This document shows, piece by piece, positions 7,866 to 16,645 of a DNA stretch of 64,000 bases. Position 1 is the stretch's first letter; each line of letters begins with the position of its first letter. The DNA is taken from the NCBI RefSeq assembly GCF_958405895.1, contig NZ_CATZAR010000002.1; one strand, written 5' to 3'. The translations under genes and the position numbers were made by a program. Below the pieces are notes generated by a model. The model saw only the letters and a program-made list of their open reading frames with translations, searched no databases and had not been told where the DNA came from. The DNA is from Ralstonia thomasii. Its GTDB lineage: Bacteria; Pseudomonadota; Gammaproteobacteria; Burkholderiales; Burkholderiaceae.

Positions 7866-9254
7866 TTACGTGTCGTTGTCAAAGAAGGCATTGCCCCCGG
7901 TGAAGTTGTCGAACTTCGTGTATTCACCCAGGAACGTAAGGCGAACGGTCCCAATCGGGCCGTTACGCTGCTTACCAATGATGATTTCGGCCGTACCCTT
8001 GTCCGGAGAATCGGGGTTGTAGACCTGATCGCGATAGATGAACAGGATCACGTCGGCGTCCTGTTCGATAGCACCGGATTCGCGCAAGTCCGACATCACA
8101 GGACGCTTGTTCGGGCGCTGCTCCAAGCTTCGGTTCAACTGCGACAATGCGATCACGGGGCAGTTGAGTTCCTTCGCCAGACCCTTGAGCGATCGCGAGA
8201 TTTCCGAAATTTCGGTCGCACGGTTCTCACCGCTGCCCGAGCCCGACATCAGCTGCAGGTAGTCGATGACGATCAGGCCGAGCTGTCCACACTGGCGTGC
8301 AAGCCGGCGCGAACGTGCACGCAACTCCATCGGGTTCAACGCAGGGGTTTCGTCGATGAAGAGCTGCGCGTCGTTCATCTTCTGGATGGCATGCGTCAGG
8401 CGCGGCCAATCCTCGTCGAGCAGTCGGCCGGTGCGCAGGCGGTGCTGATCCAATCGACCGACCGAACCCAGCATACGCATGGCGAGCTGCGTACCCGCCA
8501 TTTCCATTGAGAACACAGCCACCGGCAGGCCCTGCTCCACCGCCACGTGTTCGCCGATGTTCAGGGAGAATGCCGTCTTACCCATCGATGGGCGACCGGC
8601 CACGATGATCAGGTCGCCGCCCTGCATACCGCTGGTCATGCGATCGAGGTCAACGAAACCCGTCGGCACACCGGTAATGTCGCTCTGGTTATCGCGGTGG
8701 TACAGCTCATCGATGCGCTCGACCACCTGCGTCAGCAGCGGCTGAATTTCCAGGAAGCCCTTCTGCCCACGCGAGCCCTCTTCGGCAATCGCGAACACCT
8801 TGGATTCGGCCTCGTCCAACAACTGGCGCACGTCGCGCCCCTGCGGGTTGAAGGCACCAGCGGAAATCTCGTCGGCGATCGTCACGAGTTGGCGCAGCAC
8901 GCCGCGGTCGCGAACGATCTCCGCATAGCGACGGATATTGGCGGCGCTCGGCGTGTTTTGGGCCAGCGCGTTCAGGTACGCCAGGCCACCCACCTCTTCC
9001 GCCTTGCCAGCGGCCTGCAGTTGCTCGTACACCGTGATCACGTCAGCCGGCTTGGCCTGCGAGATCAACTTGCCGATATTGTGGAAGATCAGCCGGTGGT
9101 CGTAGCGGTAGAAATCGTGCTCGTTGATGAAATCGGCAATGCGATCCCAGGCGGCGTTATCCAACAGCAACCCGCCGAGCACCGACTGTTCGGCCTCGAT
9201 GGAATGCGGGGGCACCTTGAGGGAATCGAGCTGGGGATCGGAGGGCGCGTTCAT
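7866..9254 (-). CDS. dnaB: replicative DNA helicase DnaB
   Basis: A 462-residue hexameric 5'-3' helicase of the replisome. The N-terminal domain (about 20-125) starts with the PHSIEAEQSVLGGLL motif, and the C-terminal RecA-fold domain has Walker A GRPSMGKTAF, Walker B-like LIVIDYLQLM and the RNGPIGTVRL DnaB motif near the end. Length is normal. The ATG at 9254 (MNAPSDPQ) is chosen over an upstream in-frame start at 9305. It lies downstream of rplI but is separated from it by a terminator, so it has its own promoter. Confidence 0.98.
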   Translation of the reverse strand: MNAPSDPQLDSLKVPPHSIEAEQSVLGGLLLDNAAWDRIADFINEHDFYRYDHRLIFHNIGKLISQAKPADVITVYEQLQAAGKAEEVGGLAYLNALAQNTPSAANIRRYAEIVRDRGVLRQLVTIADEISAGAFNPQGRDVRQLLDEAESKVFAIAEEGSRGQKGFLEIQPLLTQVVERIDELYHRDNQSDITGVPTGFVDLDRMTSGMQGGDLIIVAGRPSMGKTAFSLNIGEHVAVEQGLPVAVFSMEMAGTQLAMRMLGSVGRLDQHRLRTGRLLDEDWPRLTHAIQKMNDAQLFIDETPALNPMELRARSRRLARQCGQLGLIVIDYLQLMSGSGSGENRATEISEISRSLKGLAKELNCPVIALSQLNRSLEQRPNKRPVMSDLRESGAIEQDADVILFIYRDQVYNPDSPDKGTAEIIIGKQRNGPIGTVRLTFLGEYTKFDNFTGGNAFFDNDT

Positions 9255-9312
9255 GGCGGGATTATAACGGCGCTGCTCAGTCTTCAATTTGAACCCCTGA
9301 CACAAAGGACAA

Positions 9313-9345
9313 CAAAAAAGGCAGAGACTTTCGTCCCTGCCTTCT
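9313..9345 (-). terminator. rho-independent terminator after rplI
   Basis: On the minus strand: AAGGCAGGGA, loop CGAAAG, then TCTCTGCCTT and a T-run. It closes the rpsF-priB-rpsR-rplI operon. Confidence 0.85.
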
Positions 9346-9395
9346 TGACTCGCGCCGGCCGGCTGCCCAGGCGCCGCGAGGTGCAGCTTGCGTGC

Positions 9396-9848
9396 TTAGA
9401 CTGCGTCGCCCTGCACCAACACCGTCACGTCGACTGCCACATCGGTGTGCAGCGACACGACGACCGGGTGATCGCCAACGGTCTTCAGCGGGCCATTCGG
9501 CATACGCACTTGCGCCTTCTCGACCTTGAAGCCTTGTGCAACCAGTGCGTCGGCGATGTCGTGATTGGTGACGGAGCCGAACAGACGGCCATCCACACCA
9601 GCCTTTTGCGACAGTTGCAGCGTCAGGCCGTTCAGCTTCTCGCCTTCGGCTTGTGCAGCTGCCAGCTTTTCAGCAGCCAGCTTTTCCAGCTCAGCACGAC
9701 GGGCTTCGAATTCCTTGATGGCGGAATCCGTAGCGCGGCGAGCTTGCTTGTTCGGGATCAGGAAGTTACGAGCGTAACCGTCCTTCACGCGCACCACGTC
9801 GCCCAGGTTACCCAGGTTGACGACCTTCTCGAGCAGAATAATTTGCAT
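9396..9848 (-). CDS. rplI: 50S ribosomal protein L9
   Basis: A 150-residue L9. It has the N-terminal MQIILLEKVVNLG domain, the long connecting helix rich in Glu, Lys and Ala (about 41-75) and the C-terminal rRNA-binding domain. It is the last gene of the rpsF-priB-rpsR-rplI operon, 24 bp after rpsR. Confidence 0.99.
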   Translation of the reverse strand: MQIILLEKVVNLGNLGDVVRVKDGYARNFLIPNKQARRATDSAIKEFEARRAELEKLAAEKLAAAQAEGEKLNGLTLQLSQKAGVDGRLFGSVTNHDIADALVAQGFKVEKAQVRMPNGPLKTVGDHPVVVSLHTDVAVDVTVLVQGDAV

Positions 9849-9872
9849 TGTCAGTTCTCCTTATCCCGCTGA

Positions 9873-10160
9873 TTAGTGCTTGTGCTGATCGGTGTACGGC
9901 ATCAGCGCGAGGAAACGTGCGCGCTTGATGGCCGTGTCCAGCTGGCGCTGATAGATCGCGCGCGTGCCGGTCAGGCGGGCCGGCGTGATCTTGCCGTTCT
10001 CGCCGATGAAGTCCTTGAGCGTGTCCAGATCCTTGTAGTCGATCTGCTCAACGCCAGCCACGGTAAAGCGGCAGAACTTCTTGCGCTTGAACAACGGGTT
10101 TTGCTGCTGGAAGCGCTTCTTGTTCTTCGCGTCGCGCTGCTTCTTGTTCATGAATGCCAT
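9873..10160 (-). CDS. rpsR: 30S ribosomal protein S18
   Basis: A 95-residue S18. It carries the KKFCRFT and GKITPARLTGT motifs, and the protein partners S6 on the 30S platform. The first codons read MAFMNKK, so a second Met three residues in is also possible. It starts 3 bp after priB, which suggests translational coupling. Confidence 0.98.
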   Translation of the reverse strand: MAFMNKKQRDAKNKKRFQQQNPLFKRKKFCRFTVAGVEQIDYKDLDTLKDFIGENGKITPARLTGTRAIYQRQLDTAIKRARFLALMPYTDQHKH

Positions 10161-10163
10161 GAT

Positions 10164-10490
10164 TCAATCCTTTACGAATACGTTACATCCGGAGATGTGA
10201 AAGACCAGTGCCTTACTGCTGCGGTGCTTGCGAGCCAGGAATCCCACGCAATCCAGGACGGTGCCCGGAGCGATGCGATCCAGAACGGAAGCCATCTTGC
10301 CGGCTGCCAGTGCCTCCATCGAAAACTCGATCTGCCGCACTGTCTGCGCTTCGACCGCCTGCCCGCTGTATGCCAGCAGACAATTGACGATCGGCACGCC
10401 GGCTGGGGTGTATCGCATCACCTCGCGCTCGACCAGAGTGGCCACGAGCTGCAGGCGGTTGATGGCGTTGTCCCCGAGGGTTTCGTTCAT
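10164..10490 (-). CDS. priB: primosomal replication protein N (PriB)
   Basis: A 108-residue single OB-fold protein that bridges PriA and DnaT at restarted forks. The motif TPAGVPIVNCLLAYSG and the placement between rpsF and rpsR identify it. It begins with ATG 41 bp after the rpsF stop. Confidence 0.95.
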   Translation of the reverse strand: MNETLGDNAINRLQLVATLVEREVMRYTPAGVPIVNCLLAYSGQAVEAQTVRQIEFSMEALAAGKMASVLDRIAPGTVLDCVGFLARKHRSSKALVFHISGCNVFVKD

Positions 10491-10531
10491 GCTGGTGATG
10501 CGCGATCAGGCTTGCGCAGCACCGCGCGGCA

Positions 10532-10900
10532 TCAGGCGGCCTGTTCGGTCTGAGCGGCGGCCTTCTTGGCCTCTTCGCGTGCGACTTCCTTCATCATCGG
10601 CGACGGCGCCGTTTCAGCCTTCTTGGTCTGAACGATGAGGTGACGCAGCACGGCGTCGTTGAACTTGAAGGCGTGCTCAAGCTCAGCCAGGGTTTCCTTG
10701 CCGCACTCGATGTTCAGGCACACGTAGTGAGCCTTCGCGAGCTTCTGGATCATGTAGGCCAGTTGACGACGGCCCCAGTCCTCGACGCGGTGCACTTGGC
10801 CGCCTTGCGAGGTGACCGTGCTCTTGTAGCGCTCGATCATCGCGGGCACTTGCTCGCTCTGGTCCGGATGGACGATGAATACGATTTCGTAATGACGCAT
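10532..10900 (-). CDS. rpsF: 30S ribosomal protein S6
   Basis: A 122-residue S6 with the MRHYEIVFIVHPDQ start and an Ala/Glu/Lys-rich C-terminal tail. The ATG at 10900 is preceded by aagga-like sequence; an upstream in-frame extension to 10951 was rejected. It is the first gene of the operon. A candidate promoter lies in the 90 bp upstream before the asparaginase gene, but I cannot fix it. Confidence 0.98.
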   Translation of the reverse strand: MRHYEIVFIVHPDQSEQVPAMIERYKSTVTSQGGQVHRVEDWGRRQLAYMIQKLAKAHYVCLNIECGKETLAELEHAFKFNDAVLRHLIVQTKKAETAPSPMMKEVAREEAKKAAAQTEQAA

Positions 10901-10993
10901 TGACGCTCCTTGTGGATTAAGCCGCCCGGGCGTCACACTCCGGTGCAGCAAGGTTGGTTAGCCTGCTATTATACGCAGGCTTTTGCGACTTTT

Positions 10994-11998
10994 TCAATAT
11001 CGATCAATGACTTGCTGAAGCGAGGCAACTTCTGCCTGGGCGCGACCAGAGGCTAAAAGCAACGTCAGAAGCACACGCGCCTTATATGGGTTGAGCGTAC
11101 CGCTCGACGCCCAGCGGTCCGCACTAGGCAGCGCAGGCACCACGCCAGCACCGGTACGCGTGGAGCGCAGTACGAAAACCCCCTGCTGACTCGCCCGGTT
11201 CAGCGCCGCTTCAAGATTGGCATGGATGGAACCCGCACCGGTTGCGGCAATCACCAGCCCCTTCACGCCCGCGGCAACCAGCGCATCCACCACGCGAGCA
11301 TCGGGCTGGGCATAGCTCGCCACAACCTCAACCCAGGGCCACTGGCCCGCAGGCGGCATCGGCAGCACGTCGGCTGCGGCCACACGTTGCCCTACCCGCT
11401 GAAACTGCACCTGCGTGTCGAGCACGAAACCCAGCGCGCCGGTGTCCGGCGAAACAAACGCCTCAACCGCGTAAGTGTGACCCTTCTGGACATCGCGGGC
11501 GGCATGCACGCGCTGGTTGAGCGCCACCAGCACGCCTCGCCCGCGCGCAGACGGACTGGCCGCCAGCCGCACCGCATTCAGCAGATTCAGCGGGCCATCC
11601 GCCGACAGCGACGTCGACGGCCGCATCGCCGCAGTCAGGACGATCGGTGTATCGGTCTGCTGCGTCAGGTGCAGTAGCATCGCGGTCTCTTCCAGCGTGT
11701 CAGTGCCGTGCGTGATGACCACGCCATCCACACGCTCGACGTCGATCCAGTGACGGATACGCGCCACCAGCTTTTCCCATACGTCGAAGGTCAGATCCTT
11801 GCTATCGATCTGTGCGACCTGTTCAGCGCGCACGTTGGCGAGGCGCTCCAAACCAAGCTTGCTGGCCGCGAGCAGTTGATCGATGGGGACGGCGCCAGCG
11901 CGATAGCGTGCGGCGGAGCCAGCGTCGTCAGCAGAGCCGGCGATCGTGCCGCCGGTGGCGAGGATGGCGATGGTAGGCAAGGACATCGTTGCAGACAT
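10994..11998 (-). CDS. type I/II asparaginase
   Basis: A 334-residue asparaginase hydrolysing L-asparagine to aspartate and ammonia. The first catalytic threonine lies in ATGGTIAG and the second in ITHGTDTLEET. No convincing signal peptide is seen from the MSATMSLPT start, so a cytoplasmic location is likely even though the sequence resembles periplasmic type II enzymes. A start four codons downstream (MSLPTIAI) is also possible. The frame extends to 12079 but that N-terminus is Arg/Cys-rich and non-homologous in appearance. It lies immediately upstream of the rpsF operon on the same strand. Confidence 0.93.
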   Translation of the reverse strand: MSATMSLPTIAILATGGTIAGSADDAGSAARYRAGAVPIDQLLAASKLGLERLANVRAEQVAQIDSKDLTFDVWEKLVARIRHWIDVERVDGVVITHGTDTLEETAMLLHLTQQTDTPIVLTAAMRPSTSLSADGPLNLLNAVRLAASPSARGRGVLVALNQRVHAARDVQKGHTYAVEAFVSPDTGALGFVLDTQVQFQRVGQRVAAADVLPMPPAGQWPWVEVVASYAQPDARVVDALVAAGVKGLVIAATGAGSIHANLEAALNRASQQGVFVLRSTRTGAGVVPALPSADRWASSGTLNPYKARVLLTLLLASGRAQAEVASLQQVIDRY

Positions 11999-12069
11999 GC
12001 GTGGTGGGCAAGGCGCGCATTGTATCCGCCCGCATCGCCTTTGCCGACGCGGGATTGCCCGGGGCGCCG

Positions 12070-12104
12070 GCAAAAACAAAACGCCGGCACCCAGGCCGGC
12101 GTTT
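12070..12104 (-). terminator. rho-independent terminator after fpr
   Basis: On the minus strand: AAACGCCGGC, loop CTGGGT, GCCGGCGTTT, then tgttttt. It is 20 bp past the fpr stop. Confidence 0.85.
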
Positions 12105-12123
12105 GCAACAGAAGCCGTATCGA

Positions 12124-12900
12124 TTATTTCTCGACGAAGGCGCGCTCGATCACGTAGTCACCCGCTTCGCCCATGCGCGGCGAGATCTTGAAACCGCGGT
12201 CGTCGAGCAGCTTGCAGGTGTCTTCCAGCATGGCCGGGCTGCCACAGATCATGGCGCGGTCGACTGCCGGATCCATCGGGGGCAGGCCGATATCGACAGA
12301 CAGCTTGCCGCTGTCGACGAGGTCCGTCAGGCGGCCCATGTTGCGGAACGGCTCACGCGTAACCGTGGGGTAATAGATCAGCTTTTCGCGCACCTGATCG
12401 CCAAAGAACTCGTTGTTCGGCAATTCCCGGGTGATGAAGTCGGCATAAGCCAACTCGCTCACTTGGCGCACGCCGTGCAGCAGCACGACCTTCTCGAAGC
12501 GCTCATAGGTGTCCGGGTCCTGGATGATGCTCATGAACGGCGCGAGGCCGGTGCCGGTGCCGAACAGATACAGGTTCTTACCGGGTAGCAGGTCATCCAG
12601 TACGAGCGTGCCGACCGGCTTCTTGCTCACCAGCAGCTTGTCGCCCACCTTCAGATGCTGCAGTCGCGACGTCAGGGGGCCGTTCTGCACCTTGATGCTG
12701 AAGAACTCGAGGTGCTCTTCGTAGTTCGGGCTCGCGATGCTGTAGGCGCGCATCAGCGGCTTGCCTTCGACCTCCAGCCCGATCATGACGAAGTGGCCGT
12801 TATGGAAGCGCAGCGCCTGGTCGCGGGTGGTCTTGAAGCTGAACAGCGAGTCATTCCAGTGATGGACGCTCAGAACGGTCTCTTGATTGAAGGCGGACAT
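12124..12900 (-). CDS. fpr: ferredoxin--NADP+ reductase
   Basis: A 258-residue FAD enzyme that shuttles electrons between NADPH and ferredoxin or flavodoxin. The FAD motif RAYSIAS and the NADPH motif GTGTGLAPF are present, and the protein ends in the FVEK tail typical of the bacterial subclass with an extended C-terminus. Length is normal. It begins with ATG and is divergent from lexA; the 253-bp gap between them holds the SOS boxes. Confidence 0.96.
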   Translation of the reverse strand: MSAFNQETVLSVHHWNDSLFSFKTTRDQALRFHNGHFVMIGLEVEGKPLMRAYSIASPNYEEHLEFFSIKVQNGPLTSRLQHLKVGDKLLVSKKPVGTLVLDDLLPGKNLYLFGTGTGLAPFMSIIQDPDTYERFEKVVLLHGVRQVSELAYADFITRELPNNEFFGDQVREKLIYYPTVTREPFRNMGRLTDLVDSGKLSVDIGLPPMDPAVDRAMICGSPAMLEDTCKLLDDRGFKISPRMGEAGDYVIERAFVEK

Positions 12901-13111
12901 GGTGACATTCGGGCCAACCCAATGAAGCTCAATCGGGTTATGTGGCGATGCAAAAATCGGTCAAGGCCTTGATTTTATGCGATTCGCCGCGGCCGCGCCT
13001 GCATGGATTGCGCATAAGCTTCTAACCAGTCGCATGGGTTTTGACGCCGGTCATAAGGACTGGGCGCCTGCGCAACAGGTCACAACAAAATCACTTGCGC
13101 TTCCTGCGTCA

Positions 13112-13146
13112 CTGTATAAAATCACAGCACCTGTTCAAATATACAG
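13112..13146 (+). promoter_or_regulatory. two tandem LexA (SOS) boxes upstream of lexA
   Basis: Two matches to CTGT-N8-ACAG: 13112-13127 (CTGTATAAAATCACAG) and 13131-13146 (CTGTTCAAATATACAG), separated by only three bases and ending 7 bp before the lexA ATG at 13154. They probably overlap the lexA promoter or ribosome-binding region and give autorepression that is relieved after DNA damage. Confidence 0.93.
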
Positions 13147-13153
13147 TGCGCCG

Positions 13154-13804
13154 ATGGCCACCCTCACCCCCCGCCAGCAGCAGATTTATGACCTCATCCG
13201 CCAGACGATCCAGCGCACGGGCTTTCCGCCGACGCGCGCCGAGATTGCCGCGGAGTTTGGCTTCTCGTCGCCCAATGCGGCTGAGGAACACCTCCGCGCG
13301 TTGGCACGCAAGGGCGTGATTGAACTGACGCCGGGCGCCTCGCGTGGCATTCGGCTGCGGGCGGCGGGCGACACGGCGCAGCATCAGTTCTCGCTGCCGT
13401 CGATGGGATTGATGCAGTTGACACTGCCGCTGGTGGGCCGCGTGGCCGCCGGTAGTCCGATCCTGGCTGCCGAGCATATTGATCGCCAGTACCAAGTGGA
13501 TCCGTCGCTGTTCTCTGCGCAGCCCGATTTTCTGCTGAAGGTGCGTGGTATGAGCATGCGCGACGCCGGCATTCTCGATGGCGATCTACTGGCCGTGCAG
13601 CGCGCCAGTGAAGCCACCAACGGCAAGATCGTCGTGGCTCGACTGGGCGACGACGTCACGGTCAAGCGCTTCCAGCGCAAGGGCCGGCATGTCGAGCTGA
13701 TTGCCGAGAACCCCGATTTCGAACCGATCCACGTTGATCTGGATCGCGATGAGTTTCACCTGGAGGGCTTGGCCGTCGGTCTGATCCGGCCTGCTGCTCC
13801 GTAA
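13154..13804 (+). CDS. lexA: SOS response repressor LexA
   Basis: A 216-residue LexA. Residues 1-70 form the winged-helix DNA-binding domain (LTPRQQQIYDLI ... GFPPTRAEIA). Autocleavage is expected between Ala99 and Gly100 (RVAAGSP), with catalytic Ser134 (GMSMRDAGI) and Lys171 (DVTVKRF). Start chosen at the ATG directly after the two SOS boxes; the open frame extends upstream to 12977 through the operator and is not coding there. Regulation is autogenous. Confidence 0.98.
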   Translation: MATLTPRQQQIYDLIRQTIQRTGFPPTRAEIAAEFGFSSPNAAEEHLRALARKGVIELTPGASRGIRLRAAGDTAQHQFSLPSMGLMQLTLPLVGRVAAGSPILAAEHIDRQYQVDPSLFSAQPDFLLKVRGMSMRDAGILDGDLLAVQRASEATNGKIVVARLGDDVTVKRFQRKGRHVELIAENPDFEPIHVDLDRDEFHLEGLAVGLIRPAAP

Positions 13805-13923
13805 GTCTCCGGCGCATCTCAGCGCCAAACCTTCGCTGTTTGATTCCACTTGAAGGTGAGCCAGCGGCTCGCCGGGGCGGAGTCTTGCCACTCGCTTTTC
13901 CACCCGAACTCACGAGGTCTGCC

Positions 13924-14109
13924 ATGCGACTCGGATCGATGTCTTCCCGCCGCCGCCCGGTACAGCCGGTTCCCTTCCGCCAAACCCAGGGCGTGCGCAT
14001 CTATCAAGGGGAGCAGCGCCGTACGATGGTCGGCAGCATGGCCGCCATCTGCCGCATGCTGGATGCGATTCCAGCGGCCTCGCGCACTGCTGGCGCCGAA
14101 AGCTGCTGA
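13924..14109 (+). CDS. small basic protein of unknown function downstream of lexA
   Basis: A 61-residue ORF with an ATG after acgagg. It is Arg-rich at the start and then carries a short IYQGEQRRTMVGSMAAICRMLDAI stretch that looks like a real small domain. No family recognised. It lies 119 bp after lexA and about 135 bp before a terminator at 14244, so it could be part of a lexA transcript. Coding status is uncertain. Confidence 0.4.
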   Translation: MRLGSMSSRRRPVQPVPFRQTQGVRIYQGEQRRTMVGSMAAICRMLDAIPAASRTAGAESC

Positions 14110-14243
14110 GGGAAAGAGAAGGCCGATGAGGGCTGTGAAGCGCGCTGCAGCGGCCGATCAGGGCATACCCCAATGCTGCCGCCGCAACTGATTTCATACA
14201 CTTGCCGTGCCCTGAGGACAGGGCTTTCTTCAACTGATTTTCG

Positions 14244-14271
14244 GCCCGCCGTTTGAGCGGGCTGTTTTTTT
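14244..14271 (+). terminator. rho-independent terminator downstream of lexA / small ORF
   Basis: GCCCGC ... GCGGGC stem, then ctgttttttt. Confidence 0.8.
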
Positions 14272-14406
14272 CTGCTCGTAAGTTGCTGCAACGGCACATT
14301 TAACGATGTTCCGTCGGTGAAACGGACGTTTACCCCGATGTTGTTTGGCGTACGTGACAGTAGTATTGCTAATGCCCTCAGGGGCAATGAGATCGCTGAA
14401 TTCGAA

Positions 14407-14431
14407 GCCCGCACATTGCGGGCTTTTTTTT
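14407..14431 (+). terminator. second plus-strand terminator
   Basis: GCCCGC, loop ACATT, GCGGGC, then eight T. The nearest upstream gene is separated from it by another terminator, so it may end a small RNA. Confidence 0.8.
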
Positions 14432-14455
14432 GCGCCGCGACCGGCAGGCGAGCCG

Positions 14456-14767
14456 CTAAACGCTCCCCGCTTTCTCGACGACGAGGATTCGCGCCTCGCC
14501 CCGCGGGTGCGCCACATGCTCGCAGCCGATACCGGCGAAGAAGATATCGCCGGGTTCCAGCGTCGCGACTTTCTCCTCGCCGGCTTCGCGGTAATGCATG
14601 TCGACCGTACCGTCGAGCACCACGAACACCTCCTCACCGTCGTTCACATGCCAGCGGTAAGGCTGGTCCGTCCAATGCAGGCGCGTGGTAATGCCACTCA
14701 TATTGGCAATATCGAGCGCGCCCCAGGCACGCTCGGCGGTGAACGACTTGGCGCGGATGATGTTCAT
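14456..14767 (-). CDS. single-domain cupin protein
   Basis: A 103-residue cupin. Beta-barrel motif 1 is visible (RWHVNDGEEVFVVLDG) with one of the usual metal-binding histidines and a Glu, and motif 2 (PGDIFFAGIGCEHVAHP) supplies a further histidine. Substrate unknown; small cupins of this kind may be enzymes or binding proteins. It lies 16 bp downstream of the M20 peptidase gene on the same strand, probably co-transcribed with it. Confidence 0.85.
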   Translation of the reverse strand: MNIIRAKSFTAERAWGALDIANMSGITTRLHWTDQPYRWHVNDGEEVFVVLDGTVDMHYREAGEEKVATLEPGDIFFAGIGCEHVAHPRGEARILVVEKAGSV

Positions 14768-14783
14768 GGCGATCGTGCGTCGG

Positions 14784-16514
14784 TTATTGCATTGACTGCA
14801 GGTTGCCGATGCGCACCAACATCTCGGTGAACATCTGCATATCGAGGTCGAGGTCCTGCACTTCCTTGTACTCGTTGGCGTTGTGCGCCGTGTACTTCTT
14901 GCCCGGCATGGCCGGGCCGAAATTGATGGCGTTCGGCATCAGCTTGGCCGTCGTGCTGCCGGCCGTCGGCACGGGCTTGGCGTCGAGGCCCGTGGTGTCA
15001 CCATAAATGTTGAGCAGCGTCGACAGCCACGCGCCCTTCGGATCGCGCGCCATCCAGTTGCCTTGATCGTGGTTGATCTCGAGGGCGACATGGTTGGCCT
15101 TGGCCCATGCGTTGATCTTGCCGGCGATTTCACCGCGCAGCGCATCAGGCGTTTTGCCGCGCGGCATGCGCACGTTGGCGCTCACCTCCACGCGGCCATT
15201 CTTGTCGCCGATCACCGTAGGCGAAATGGTGAGCGGCCCCATGAAGTCGTCCTTGTAGGCGACGCCCATGGTAGTGCCGAGGTAGTCGGTGCCGTAAAGG
15301 TCGGTGAGGTAGCGCACGGCATGAGCGTAGGCGTTGTCTGCCAAGCCGAGATCGGCTGCACGCAGGAACAGCGCGAGGCGCGGCAGCGGGTTGACGCCCT
15401 CTTCCGGACGCGAGCCGTGTGCGGAGGCGCCAGTCACCTTCACGACGATGCTGTCGCCCGTGCGCGCGATGTCGATCGAGAACTTGCCCTGCCCTGCCAA
15501 GCTGTTCACGAACCCATCGCGCTTGGCTTCGAGCGCGGCGGCGGCCAGGCCCAGATCACCGCCCTTGAGCGTGGCGGTGGCCGTTTGTGGGATGGAGCTT
15601 GCCGACGCCGCGCCCGTCATCGAAACGATGGCCGTATGCGAAGCATCGCCAGCTTGCGCAGGGAAGAACACCTTCAATGCGCCCGAGCCTTTCTCTGCAA
15701 CCACGGCCGGGTACTTGCTGTCGAGCACGATGTTGTACGCAGGCAATTGCGTGTGCTCACGGTAGTACTTCATGCCATCGCCACCGGTTTCTTCGGTGGT
15801 TTCGATCATCAGGCGGATGGTGCGCGCGAGCGGCACGCCACTGTCCTTGACCGTTTTCATGGCGTACATCGCGGCGGCAATCGAGCCCTTGTCGTCAATC
15901 GTGCCACGGCCGTACAGCAGATTGCCGACGCGCGTGACCTTGAACGGATCGAGCTTGGTGCCGTCGCCGAGCACCCACTCCTCGGCCTTGGCGGGTACGA
16001 CGTCGGCGTGCGTCAGGATGCCGAACTCGTCCGAGCCGGTGCCGGGCAGCGTAACTTCAAAGACGCGGTTGTCGACGTTGCGGTATTTCAAGCCGAAATC
16101 GCGCGCCATGCCCTCGATCAGCTTGCCAAACGCGACGATGGCGGGGTTTTCGTACTGCGGAATCTTGTCGTCGCGCACCGTGGGCAGCGCGACCATCTTT
16201 TCGATCGAACCAATCACGGCCTGCTGGTTGTGCAGGCGGTTGTACAGACCCAGCAGGCGCCCGATGTTGACGAGGTCATCGCCGGCCACCGGAGCCTTCT
16301 TCTGGTACGCGGCGACACTGCCCGCGACTTGCGGATCGGCCTTCGCGGCTGCCGCAAGAAAGCTGTTCAGATCGGCCGATGCCTTGGATTGCTCGGCGGC
16401 GAGCAGCGCGTCGAGTTGCGGTTTCTGAATCGTGGCGGCAAAGGCGCCGGTGCCGCAAGCCAGCGACAGTGCGATCGTCAGCGAAGACAGGCCAATACGG
16501 GCAGTGCGTTGCAT
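14784..16514 (-). CDS. secreted M20-family dipeptidase (PepV/Sapep-like)
   Basis: A 576-residue zinc metallopeptidase with an N-terminal signal peptide (MQRTARIGLSS ... GTGAFA-A), so it is periplasmic. Metal and catalytic motifs of family M20 are present: ILTHADVVPA, GRGTIDDKGS, ETTEETGGDG and a late HNANEY. The insertion pattern and length fit Xaa-His/PepV-type dipeptidases rather than DapE. The start at 16514 was chosen because it begins the signal peptide; the open frame runs back to 16574. The cupin gene follows in the same direction. Confidence 0.88.
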   Translation of the reverse strand: MQRTARIGLSSLTIALSLACGTGAFAATIQKPQLDALLAAEQSKASADLNSFLAAAAKADPQVAGSVAAYQKKAPVAGDDLVNIGRLLGLYNRLHNQQAVIGSIEKMVALPTVRDDKIPQYENPAIVAFGKLIEGMARDFGLKYRNVDNRVFEVTLPGTGSDEFGILTHADVVPAKAEEWVLGDGTKLDPFKVTRVGNLLYGRGTIDDKGSIAAAMYAMKTVKDSGVPLARTIRLMIETTEETGGDGMKYYREHTQLPAYNIVLDSKYPAVVAEKGSGALKVFFPAQAGDASHTAIVSMTGAASASSIPQTATATLKGGDLGLAAAALEAKRDGFVNSLAGQGKFSIDIARTGDSIVVKVTGASAHGSRPEEGVNPLPRLALFLRAADLGLADNAYAHAVRYLTDLYGTDYLGTTMGVAYKDDFMGPLTISPTVIGDKNGRVEVSANVRMPRGKTPDALRGEIAGKINAWAKANHVALEINHDQGNWMARDPKGAWLSTLLNIYGDTTGLDAKPVPTAGSTTAKLMPNAINFGPAMPGKKYTAHNANEYKEVQDLDLDMQMFTEMLVRIGNLQSMQ

Positions 16515-16645
16515 CGAAGTGGTTTCCGAAAAAGGCGAAGGCGCCATCATAGGGGCGAAGCGCAAGCCACGCATTGTGCAGCGCGAAAACGCTAAGGCAC
16601 GCCCGCTGCGCGGTATGCTTGGAGCTTTCCCAGGAGGCTTGCCGC

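Larger units (their letters stand above)
14110..14455. other. 346-bp gene-free region with two plus-strand terminators
   Basis: No credible protein gene. Two rho-independent terminators (14244-14271 and 14407-14431) lie 136 bp apart on the plus strand. Each is preceded by a smaller hairpin of similar sequence (GCCCTGAGGACAGGGC at 14209-14224; TGCCCTCAGGGGCA around 14373-14386). This suggests one or two short structured transcripts. Confidence 0.5.

Noticed and set aside
14883..16595. 570-codon open frame on the plus strand opposite the M20 peptidase
   Set aside because: It is an antisense shadow created by high GC3; the composition is His/Arg/Ala-rich with no domain, while the minus strand carries a signal peptide and all M20 motifs.
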